The notes under the pieces are model-generated. The model made no database searches. It was not told where the DNA came from and saw only the letters and a list, made by a program, of their open reading frames with translations. From contig NZ_KE383881.1 in the NCBI RefSeq assembly GCF_000422585.1, positions 143,057-207,056 on the forward strand: DNA of 64,000 nt, in the 5' to 3' direction. The DNA is from Hugenholtzia roseola DSM 9546. GTDB taxonomy: Bacteria; Bacteroidota; Bacteroidia; Cytophagales; Bernardetiaceae. A program made the position numbers and the translations under genes. Shown here piece by piece: positions 18,915 through 25,454 of the stretch. Within the stretch, counting starts at the first letter, position 1, and each line of letters starts with the position of its first letter.

Positions 18915-19088
18915 CCTACCCCAAATCGCAGTAATGTTAAGTTCTGCGAAAATTCTTGTTTTGTAAAATTAGAAACGAAATAAAGTTTGGGCTGAACCTT
19001 ATTTTTGGGTTTGAAAACCCTTTTTTATTTCAATCTTGCTGCGGACAAGGCAGTGCCTTGTCCCTACAGTTGAATCTAATTTTTAGAA
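18915..19088 (-). repeat. dispersed element R, copy 5 (full length, inverted)
   Basis: Reverse complement of the element at 14815, including the perfect GGACAAGGCA/TGCCTTGTCC palindrome (19043-19063), the AAACCCAAAAAT segment and the CAGAACTTAACATTACTG end. It sits in the 938-bp gap between the DUF6089 gene and etfB. The only other thing seen there is an 11-bp tandem repeat. Confidence 0.85.
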
Positions 19089-19227
19089 ATTAACATCACT
19101 ACCCCGAATCGGTAGCAGCCTAAGATGTGGCTCAACCTTGTTTTTTGCTCTGAAAGCCTCCTTTTGTTTTAAGCAAACTTGTGATAAAATCTGTTTTTTT
19201 AAACTATTCTCTGCAACGTCAGTATTT

Positions 19228-19266
19228 TTTAGCCCTCTCTTAGCCCTCTCTTAGCCCTCTCTTAGT
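19228..19266 (+). repeat. short tandem repeat TTAGCCCTCTC x3
   Basis: Three and a fraction head-to-tail copies of an 11-bp unit in the intergenic region upstream of etfB. Confidence 0.8.
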
Positions 19267-19570
19267 TCTTCTCTGTTTTTCGTTTGTTTTGATGTATTTG
19301 CGGTCATTTTCTGACTTTTGTTTTTTTTCTAAAAACAACTTTTTCAACTCTTGGTTTTATTTAAGTGGGGGTAGCGAACAAAAAAGCAAATGAAATGTTA
19401 TGCAAGCAGCATATTTTTCAAAAAAAATTGGAAGCTATGCCAAAGTAGCGTATCTTAGCAGCGTCAAAAATATTTGTTCACCGTATCTTTTGTACGATAA
19501 AAGAAGCTACTTTTGGCTTATCAAAGCGCAAAGGCGTTTCTTTTTACCACCTTCAAATCGCATTTTAAAT

Positions 19571-20302
19571 ATGAAAATATTGGTTTGTATCTGTCATGTA
19601 CCTGATACCACTGCAAAAATCAAGTTCAATGGTTCAGAATTAGATAAAGCAGGCGTACAATTTGTGATTGGTCCTTACGACGACTATGCCTTGGCACGCG
19701 CCGTAGAATTGAAAGAAAAGTTAGGCGGTAGTGTTACGGTGCTAAATGTAGGCGAAGCCGACACCGAGCCTACTATCCGTAAAGCCTTAGCGATTGGCGC
19801 AGACGACGCAGTGCGCGTCAATGCACACCCCAAGGATTCACTCTTTGTAGCCAAACAAATTGCGACACACGCCAAAGAGGTAGGCTACGACCTTATCCTA
19901 ATGGGCAGAGAAGCAAGCGACTACAATGGCGGACAGGTGCATGGCATGGTCGCCGAACTATTGGGCTTACCTTGTATCGTACCCTGCATGACGCTCGAAA
20001 TCGAGGGCAGTGTAGCCAAGATGGGGCGCGAAATCGAGGGCGGAAAAGAGTATGTAGAGTGCAATTTGCCTTTGGTGGCAGGCTGCCAAGAGCCAATCGC
20101 AGAGTGGAAGATTCCCAACATGCGCGGCATCATGACGGCACGCACCAAACCGCTTAAAGTGGTAGAGCCTACGGCAGACCAAGCCGCAGTAGAAACGGTT
20201 AGCTATGAATTGCCCCCTGCACGTAGCAACTGCAAAATGATAGATGCCGACGACTTAGACCAGTTAGTAAAACTTTTGAAGGAAGAGGCGAAGGTCATCT
20301 AA
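19571..20302 (+). CDS. etfB: electron transfer flavoprotein subunit beta
   Basis: 243 aa. MKILVCICHVPDTTAKIKF...GPYDDYALARAVELKE is the normal EtfB opening. DLILMGREASDYNGGQVHGMVAELLGLP is the conserved AMP/FAD-proximal region, and GIMTARTKPLKV the C-terminal block. With EtfA it carries electrons from acyl-CoA and other dehydrogenases to ETF:quinone oxidoreductase. The ATG at 19571 was chosen over an upstream frame opening at 19400 that adds 57 unrelated residues. etfA follows after 97 bp. Confidence 0.95.
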   Translation: MKILVCICHVPDTTAKIKFNGSELDKAGVQFVIGPYDDYALARAVELKEKLGGSVTVLNVGEADTEPTIRKALAIGADDAVRVNAHPKDSLFVAKQIATHAKEVGYDLILMGREASDYNGGQVHGMVAELLGLPCIVPCMTLEIEGSVAKMGREIEGGKEYVECNLPLVAGCQEPIAEWKIPNMRGIMTARTKPLKVVEPTADQAAVETVSYELPPARSNCKMIDADDLDQLVKLLKEEAKVI

Positions 20303-20399
20303 ACCAAATCTTTCTGCTTTGTGGTTGGGTCTAATTTGTCTTTTTTACTCTTTTTAGGGAGCGGTATTTATTTCTCCACCAAAACATCGAAATCAAAAT

Positions 20400-21359
20400 A
20401 TGTCAGTTCTTGTATATGTAGAAGCCGACGGCGGGCTTATCAAAAAATCTTCACTTGAAGCTGTTGCCTATGCCGCACAGGTAGCCAATATGATAGGCGG
20501 CTCTGTGGTTGCTTTGGCTACGGATAAAGCCGACAACTTAGCCGATTTGGGCGGTTATGGTGCTAATAAAGTCTTGCAGGTGAGCGAACCGCGCTTGGAA
20601 AGCCGCCCTGTGGCAGCCATCGCTACCGCTATTGCACAGGCAGCCGAAAAAGAAGGCGTTTCTTGTATCGTCATGTCGCGCTCTTCCCTTGTAGATGCCG
20701 CAGCACCGCGCGTAGGTATCAAATGGAATGCGACAGTGGCTTCTAACGTTACGGCTCTGCCTACCCAAGAGGGCGGTTTTTCCGTACAAAGGGGCGTTTA
20801 TACAGGCAAAGCCTTTGCAAAAGTGGTCTTGAATGGCGAAAGAAAAATCCTCACCATTGCCAAAAATATCCTACCTGCGAATCACAATGGCGGCAGTGCT
20901 GCCATAGAGCCTTTTAGCGTAGATTTTGGTGCCAACGATTTTGCAATCAAAGTCTTAGAAGTCAAAAAACAAGAAGGCGATATCTTACTTCCCGAAGCAG
21001 ACCGCGTAGTATCGGCTGGACGTGGCTTGAAAGGTCCCGAAAATTGGGGCATGATTGAAGATTTAGCCAAAACTTTGGGAGCGGCTACCGCTTGCTCTAA
21101 ACCTGTTTCCGACTTAGACTGGCGACCGCATCACGAACACGTAGGGCAGACGGGCATCAAGGTAAGCCCTACCCTCTACATTGCTGTAGGCATTTCGGGT
21201 GCAATTCAGCACTTAGCAGGCGTGAGTTCGTCTAAAACGATTGTCGTTATCAACAAAGACCCTGAAGCTCCCTTCTTTAAGTCTGCCGACTATGGCATCA
21301 TAGGTGATGCTTTCGAGGTAGTGCCTAAATTGAAGGCTGCTTTGGAAAAAGTAGTGTAG
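20400..21359 (+). CDS. etfA: electron transfer flavoprotein subunit alpha
   Basis: 319 aa. The N-terminal alpha/beta domain begins MSVLVYVEADGGLIKKSSLEAVAYA. The C-terminal FAD-binding domain carries VVSAGRGLKGPENWGMIEDLAKTLGAA, DLDWRPHHEHVGQTGIKVSPTLYIAVGISGAIQHLAG (flavin contacts) and INKDPEAPFFKSADYGIIGD. Partner of EtfB just upstream; the two almost certainly form one operon ending at the terminator 12 bp downstream. Confidence 0.96.
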   Translation: MSVLVYVEADGGLIKKSSLEAVAYAAQVANMIGGSVVALATDKADNLADLGGYGANKVLQVSEPRLESRPVAAIATAIAQAAEKEGVSCIVMSRSSLVDAAAPRVGIKWNATVASNVTALPTQEGGFSVQRGVYTGKAFAKVVLNGERKILTIAKNILPANHNGGSAAIEPFSVDFGANDFAIKVLEVKKQEGDILLPEADRVVSAGRGLKGPENWGMIEDLAKTLGAATACSKPVSDLDWRPHHEHVGQTGIKVSPTLYIAVGISGAIQHLAGVSSSKTIVVINKDPEAPFFKSADYGIIGDAFEVVPKLKAALEKVV

Positions 21360-21370
21360 CATTTTTATAG

Positions 21371-21412
21371 AATACCTAACAAGAGTAAAATTTTGTTAGG
21401 TATTTTTTTGTC
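21371..21412 (+). terminator. terminator of etfBA
   Basis: Stem AATACCTAAC (21371-21380) / GTTAGGTATT (21395-21404) followed by T7. Confidence 0.85.
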
Positions 21413-21425
21413 TAATCTTGTCTAA

Positions 21426-21492
21426 TGTAGGGACAAGACATTGCCTTGTCCGCAGTGAGATTAAAACAAAAAATGGTTTTCAGACCCAAATG
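21426..21492 (+). repeat. dispersed element R, copy 6 (5' half, degenerate)
   Basis: TGTAGGGACAAGACATTGCC, TTGTCCGCAGTGAGATTAAAAC and GGTTTTCAGACCCAAATG match the left half of the full copies with a few substitutions; the right half is absent. Confidence 0.65.
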
Positions 21493-21563
21493 TTACTTCT
21501 ACTATCAAAGCTACAAAATCGTATCTTGTATTTCTTTTTTGCTATTTTTGTAGTATCTTATAA

Positions 21564-21594
21564 CGCAAATCAAAGATTTGCCATACTGATAGGG
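21564..21594 (+). repeat. direct repeat G, left copy (flanks the PIN/antitoxin cassette)
   Basis: CGCAAATC then AAAGATTTGCCATACTGATAGGG. A nearly identical sequence is at 22741-22771 in the same orientation, on the other side of the toxin-antitoxin pair. Confidence 0.7.
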
Positions 21595-21635
21595 CATAGT
21601 CGGAAAGTACGCCCAACGGGGGCTACAACAGAAAA

Positions 21636-21767
21636 ATGTTTGCGAAGGGCGGGATTAAATAGCACTTCCCTTGCCCTACGCACAAAGTTTATAGAAAGTA
21701 CAAAAGCCGAAATTTAGCACATTAGCCCGCCTTTTGGCTTCGCCGACTTTCAGTTCGCAAACATAAT
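21636..21767. repeat. attC-like imperfect palindrome, family A copy 1
   Basis: Outer arms ATGTTTGCGAA (21636-21646) and TTCGCAAACAT (21754-21764) are perfect inverse complements; inner arms GGGCGGG / GCCCGCC also pair. The central core CTACGCACAAAGTTTATAG, AAAGTACAAAAGCC is shared with copies at 54.3, 59.6 and 60.8 kb. It adjoins the 3' end of the toxin gene. Confidence 0.75.
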
Positions 21768-21781
21768 GTTGGCTGAATTTG

Positions 21782-22204
21782 TTATTCTTTCGGTGCGTAA
21801 TTATCCCAGTATTCTCTTGGGGTCAAAATTTTTGTGTACTCAAACTCCGTTATCGTGAAGTCAAGCGTGTTACCTGTTGTCAAGAAGTCCGCAAAACTTA
21901 CTGCTGCCAATTCTAAAAACTTGTTGTCACTTGTATCCGTCAAAATTTCTACCTTTCTGTCTGTTCGGTAGAAAGTTGAGATTTCACGTAATTTGCTCAA
22001 AACTACTTCCGCTTTCGTCTTAAAGTTAGCGAATTTTGCAAATTTATCTCGATTCAATACTTCCACATACTCGGAAAATATCTCTTCTGAAAGACAAGTT
22101 TCCACTTTCTTGGTTAGCACCAATTCATACAAAATATTGCTCGGAATAGAACTTGAAATAAGTGCCGAAACAATAATATTGGTATCAAGAATGAGTTTTT
22201 GCAT
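21782..22204 (-). CDS. PIN-domain toxin (putative ribonuclease)
   Basis: 140 aa. The PIN fold is recognisable from KLILDTNIIVSAL (Asp7), SEEIFSEYVEVLNR (conserved Glu) and ILTDTSDNKFLELAAVSFADFLTTGN (two further acidic residues), the quartet that binds metal in PIN RNases. The family is the COG1569-type toxin PIN protein. The start overlaps the end of the upstream antitoxin gene by 20 bp, a standard toxin-antitoxin arrangement. The pair is a cassette-like insertion between etfA and nuoD: palindrome A lies at its 3' side and repeat C at its 5' side. Expected role is RNA cleavage when the antitoxin is lost; the target is unknown. Confidence 0.88.
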   Translation of the reverse strand: MQKLILDTNIIVSALISSSIPSNILYELVLTKKVETCLSEEIFSEYVEVLNRDKFAKFANFKTKAEVVLSKLREISTFYRTDRKVEILTDTSDNKFLELAAVSFADFLTTGNTLDFTITEFEYTKILTPREYWDNYAPKE

Positions 22205-22412
22205 CTCTTACAGCTTTTATTTCGGCGTTGATTTCGTCCATTGTCATTTTGGAAAGCCCAACCTGTTTGGCTATTTCGTTACATTCCAAAAGTGCTTTTC
22301 GGGCATACTCCCTACTTATCATCTCTACCAAATCGGTAAATTTGATTTCCTCATTTCCAAAGTTGTACTTTTGGAAGTCGGTTTCGCTTATTTTTATCTG
22401 AATTGCTCGCAT
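22185..22412 (-). CDS. antitoxin partner of the PIN toxin
   Basis: 75 aa. It begins MRAIQIKISETDFQKYNFGNEEIKFTDLVEMISREYARKALLECNEIAKQVGLSKMTMDEINAEI. The amphipathic helical pattern and the LSKMTMDEINAEIKAVRDAK C-terminus are usual for antitoxins that precede COG1569 PIN toxins. Overlap of 20 bp with the toxin start supports translational coupling. DNA-binding and autoregulation are expected from the class but the N-terminal fold cannot be assigned with certainty. Confidence 0.85.
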   Translation of the reverse strand: MRAIQIKISETDFQKYNFGNEEIKFTDLVEMISREYARKALLECNEIAKQVGLSKMTMDEINAEIKAVRDAKTHS

Positions 22413-22451
22413 ATCGTATTTTTTAAAGTTTCGTTTCTTACAATTTCAGCC

Positions 22452-22655
22452 AACATGTAGCTATACGCAAGTTTTTGCGCATTTTCAAAGTTTTTTCGTG
22501 TTCATCATCGTGTCCAAAGGGCTTTCCACCCTTCTATAATACGACCAACGCAGGCAACTTTCGAAGCCCAAGTCTTTATATGTTTTAACAGTTGCAAATT
22601 ACACCTTTTTCCAAAAAGGCGCAAGTTTTTTTTGCTTTTTTGTGATTAAAATTTG
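22452..22655 (-). repeat. leader-like repeat C, copy 1
   Basis: About 200 bp, upstream of the antitoxin on its strand. Shared with 56232-56422 and 62178-62350: GGCGCAAGTTTTTTTT, GCAAnTTACACCTTTTTcC, CAGGCAACTTTCGnAGnCCA, nATAATACGA and CCAAAGGgCTTT (plus-strand reading). The end proximal to the genes is ACATG next to TTGGCTGAA. No reading frame is conserved in it. Confidence 0.75.
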
Positions 22656-22705
22656 TAAGCCCCCCTTGTGCGCAGTATTCCAATAACCAAATAAGAAAGT
22701 AAAAG

Positions 22706-22733
22706 TTAGGCGTAGTTCTCCAACTACGCCTAA
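22706..22733. repeat. inverted repeat TTAGGCGTAGTT / AACTACGCCTAA
   Basis: 12-bp perfect arms with a 4-nt loop and no T tract, between repeat C copy 1 and direct repeat G. It could form a hairpin in the 3' region of transcripts or be a protein site. Confidence 0.6.
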
Positions 22734-22740
22734 TCAATTC

Positions 22741-22771
22741 CGCAAATCCAAGATTTGCCGCACTGATAGGG
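22741..22771 (+). repeat. direct repeat G, right copy
   Basis: CGCAAATCCAAGATTTGCCG, CACTGATAGGG, matching 21564-21594 with a few differences. The two copies enclose about 1.15 kb containing palindrome A1, the toxin-antitoxin genes and repeat C1. Confidence 0.7.
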
Positions 22772-22853
22772 GAAACTGAAGCCTCGCGCTACGTTTTTTG
22801 AAAATACAAAATTTTTCATAGCAGGCAACGTCATTTGCTATCGCTTAACTTTA

Positions 22854-24125
22854 TTACCTATCTACTTCACCCAAGACAATATCAACCGAGCCGATAATGG
22901 CAATTAGGTCAGCCAAAAGGACACCTTCGGCAAGTAGGGGCAGGGCAGAAAGGTTTGAGAAAGAGGGCGCACGAACTTTCATACGCAGAGGGCGGTCGCT
23001 TTTGCCGTCGCTTCGAATAAAAAAGCCCAACTCGCCACGTGGCGTTTCGCCGCTAAAATAAAAGTCGCCCATTGTGGGTTTGATGCGGCGCGGTACGGCG
23101 GCTTGTGGGTCGAAATCGCGCGTTCTTTTTTCTTTTTGGGTTAGAATTTCCAAACATTGTGCAATAATTTTCAAAGACTCCTGACATTCCAAAGCCCTCA
23201 CATAAGTTCTATCCCAACAGTCGCCCGTTTTTCCCTTGATGCCTTCGCCTATGGGAACATCAAAATCTATTTGGCTATAAAAAGAGTAAGGTTTGGCTTT
23301 TCGCAAATCATAGCGCAAGCCCGAAGCGCGTAGCATTACCCCCGTAGCTCCACAATTAAGAGCCGTTTGCAGCGGCAGCACGCCTACAAGGGCTGTCCTT
23401 TCTACAAAGATTTTGTTTTCTAATAAAATTTGAGAAAGTTCTACTAATTTAGGTTTGAGATATTGCACAAATTCAAGACATTTTTCTTCAAAACCCACAG
23501 GTAAATCGTAGTACAAGCCGCCAACCCAAATGTAATTGTATAGCAAACGCACACCCGAAACCCATTCGAAGAAGCGTAAAATATGCTCTCTATCGCGCAT
23601 AAGCCAAAGAAAAGGCGTTACTGCTCCGATGTCCATCGCATAAGTGCCTATCGCCAAAAAATGAGAGGCGATTCTATTGAGTTCGGCAACTAAAATACGT
23701 ATCCATTCTACCCTTGGCGCGATTTTTTCCGACAAACCCAACATCTTTTCTACCGCCAAAGCGTAGATATGTTCGTTGTTCATGGCTGCCAAATAATCCA
23801 TTCTATCGACGTAAGGAATGATTTGGGCATAGTTTAGCGATTCGGCATGTTTTTCAAAACAACGGTGCAAATATCCAATATGAGGAACAACTTTCACAAC
23901 CGTTTCGCCGTCAGTAATGACTTCTAAGCGCAAAACGCCATGCGTAGAAGGGTGCTGGGGACCTAAATTGACCAACATCTCTTCCTTTTTCAAATCGCTT
24001 TCGCTGTGCAGCGTAGGCGCAGAACGCTGCAAATGGGTAGGGTCGGATTGATATTCAAGCGGACGCTGCAAAGGGTTCGCAGTAAAATGAGAAGGGCGAT
24101 TAGAAGGCGATTTGGACATAGGCAA
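22854..24125 (-). CDS. nuoD: NADH-quinone oxidoreductase subunit D
   Basis: 423 aa. After a 45-residue variable N-terminus, EEMLVNLGPQHPSTHGVLRL begins the conserved 49-kDa subunit. DRMDYLAAMNNEHIYALAVEKMLG, GVLPLQTALNCGATGVMLRASGLRYDLRK and PRGELGFFIRSDGKSDRPLRMKVRAPSFSNL follow, and it ends IIGSVDIVLGEVDR. It is part of the quinone-binding peripheral arm of complex I. No other nuo gene is adjacent: downstream is the toxin-antitoxin cassette region, upstream a divergent gldM-like gene. The start could be either ATG at 24125 or 24119. Confidence 0.96.
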   Translation of the reverse strand: MPMSKSPSNRPSHFTANPLQRPLEYQSDPTHLQRSAPTLHSESDLKKEEMLVNLGPQHPSTHGVLRLEVITDGETVVKVVPHIGYLHRCFEKHAESLNYAQIIPYVDRMDYLAAMNNEHIYALAVEKMLGLSEKIAPRVEWIRILVAELNRIASHFLAIGTYAMDIGAVTPFLWLMRDREHILRFFEWVSGVRLLYNYIWVGGLYYDLPVGFEEKCLEFVQYLKPKLVELSQILLENKIFVERTALVGVLPLQTALNCGATGVMLRASGLRYDLRKAKPYSFYSQIDFDVPIGEGIKGKTGDCWDRTYVRALECQESLKIIAQCLEILTQKEKRTRDFDPQAAVPRRIKPTMGDFYFSGETPRGELGFFIRSDGKSDRPLRMKVRAPSFSNLSALPLLAEGVLLADLIAIIGSVDIVLGEVDR

Positions 24126-24241
24126 AATAAAATGCGAGCAAAGGGCGTTTCAAGTCTGGATAGTAAAGTTAGGCATTTTTTCGCAGACTCAGACGGAAAA
24201 TAAGATTTGTCCTTTTATTTTTCGGATATGCACCTTTTTTC

Positions 24242-24273
24242 TTTGTTATTTTCTGGAAAAATACGTAGCTTTG
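24242..24273 (+). promoter_or_regulatory. promoter for the GldM-like gene
   Basis: TTTG (24242-24245), 20-bp spacer, TAGCTTTG (24266-24273), 45 bp before the ATG at 24318. Confidence 0.65.
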
Positions 24274-24317
24274 AAGCCTAACCCAACGCCTTTTTCCGAA
24301 CTTTTTTCTACCCTTGT

Positions 24318-25355
24318 ATGCGAAAAATACAAATTTGGCTTCCTTTATTGATATTATTGCTGCTCATAATCGTATATTTGGTTCAAAAAAATAGCCTTGC
24401 CCGTCCGCTTACCAAACAAGACATGTTGGTGCTGGTGAGTGCCGAGCGAGAGGCAACCCAACTTTTGGACGTAAGGCGAGAGCGCACCCAAGAATTTTTA
24501 GGGGAGGTACAACAGCAAATAGAACAAAAGGGGAGCAATAGTGCCGCTATTCAATGGTTGCAAAATGCAAAGCAAATTCAAATTCTGACCAACGACTTGC
24601 TTCAAAAAGTAGGCGAATTGAAGGCAGAAGCCATCGAGCAAACAGGCGGCGCAGAGGCAGAAACAGGCATCTACAAAGGGATTTTGAGTCAGCCCAAATG
24701 GGAAAAAAAAGAGAAAGTGTTGGAATTTTATCAGGCACTTGGGCAGTACACACAAAAAATTACGACCATTGCAGGCACAGACTATATCACTCCCCTGACC
24801 CTTTCTCCACAAGGCGAAGAGATGACTTTTGAGGCTTTCTATGATTTGTATTTTGAAAGTAGCCTGCCTATCTTTTTGTATCATCTGACCAAAATCAGCG
24901 CGGACATTACAGCACGAGAAAAAGAGGCGATTACTTTTATTAGTAAAAAAATAAATTTCATAGATTTTCAATTTGATAGGGTTATGCCGCTTATTGTCGC
25001 GCAAAAACTCTTGCTTACCGAAGGCGAACGCTATGAAGCGGACATCTTCGTTGTGGCGGCTTCTTCTTCGCAGCCGCTAAAAGTAGAGCTGGAAGAAGGC
25101 ACACTTTTAGAAGAAAATGGCATTTATAAAATCAAATTTAAGGCAAAAGCCGAACCCGATGAGTATGATGCCAACGGATTGGCTACCAAAATGCTCAAAG
25201 GTAAAGTCGTAGTGGCTTTGCCCACAGGCAGAGATACGACGCTTTTTTTTGAAGAACCTTATATCGTCAGAAAGCGCGTGGGCGTTGGGGCAGAAGGGGA
25301 GGCTTCGGAAAATGCGTCTGAAAACTTATCCGAGATGTCGCCTAATTTTCAATAG
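24318..25355 (+). CDS. short GldM-like membrane-anchored protein
   Basis: 345 aa. One N-terminal transmembrane helix (IWLPLLILLLLIIVYLV) precedes a helical region with LQNAKQIQILTNDLLQKVGELKAEAIEQTGG. Then come SSLPIFLYHLTKISADITAREKEAITFISKKI and KLLLTEGERYEADIFVVAASSSQPL. These blocks parallel the TM anchor and first two periplasmic domains of GldM, the proton-driven motor shaft of type IX secretion and gliding (known family; similarity judged by eye). GldM is usually about 520 aa; the C-terminal domains are missing here and the protein ends in an acidic Ser/Asn-rich tail. It stands alone, not beside gldKLN. It may be a paralogue with a separate envelope role. Confidence 0.7.
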   Translation: MRKIQIWLPLLILLLLIIVYLVQKNSLARPLTKQDMLVLVSAEREATQLLDVRRERTQEFLGEVQQQIEQKGSNSAAIQWLQNAKQIQILTNDLLQKVGELKAEAIEQTGGAEAETGIYKGILSQPKWEKKEKVLEFYQALGQYTQKITTIAGTDYITPLTLSPQGEEMTFEAFYDLYFESSLPIFLYHLTKISADITAREKEAITFISKKINFIDFQFDRVMPLIVAQKLLLTEGERYEADIFVVAASSSQPLKVELEEGTLLEENGIYKIKFKAKAEPDEYDANGLATKMLKGKVVVALPTGRDTTLFFEEPYIVRKRVGVGAEGEASENASENLSEMSPNFQ

Positions 25356-25454
25356 AAAAAATAATAGAACAAGTAGGTCTTTTATTTTTTAATATCAATA
25401 CTGTTTTTTCAGGTTTTTTTATTACACCCAATTTTTACCCTAAACAATCAAGAT

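Noticed and set aside
21418-21717. 99-codon plus-strand frame across element R copy 6 and palindrome A1
   Set aside because: It reads through two repeat elements, has no conserved protein features and no start signal.
22452-22655. Repeat C as a small protein-coding gene
   Set aside because: No reading frame is preserved among the three copies and indels are not multiples of three.
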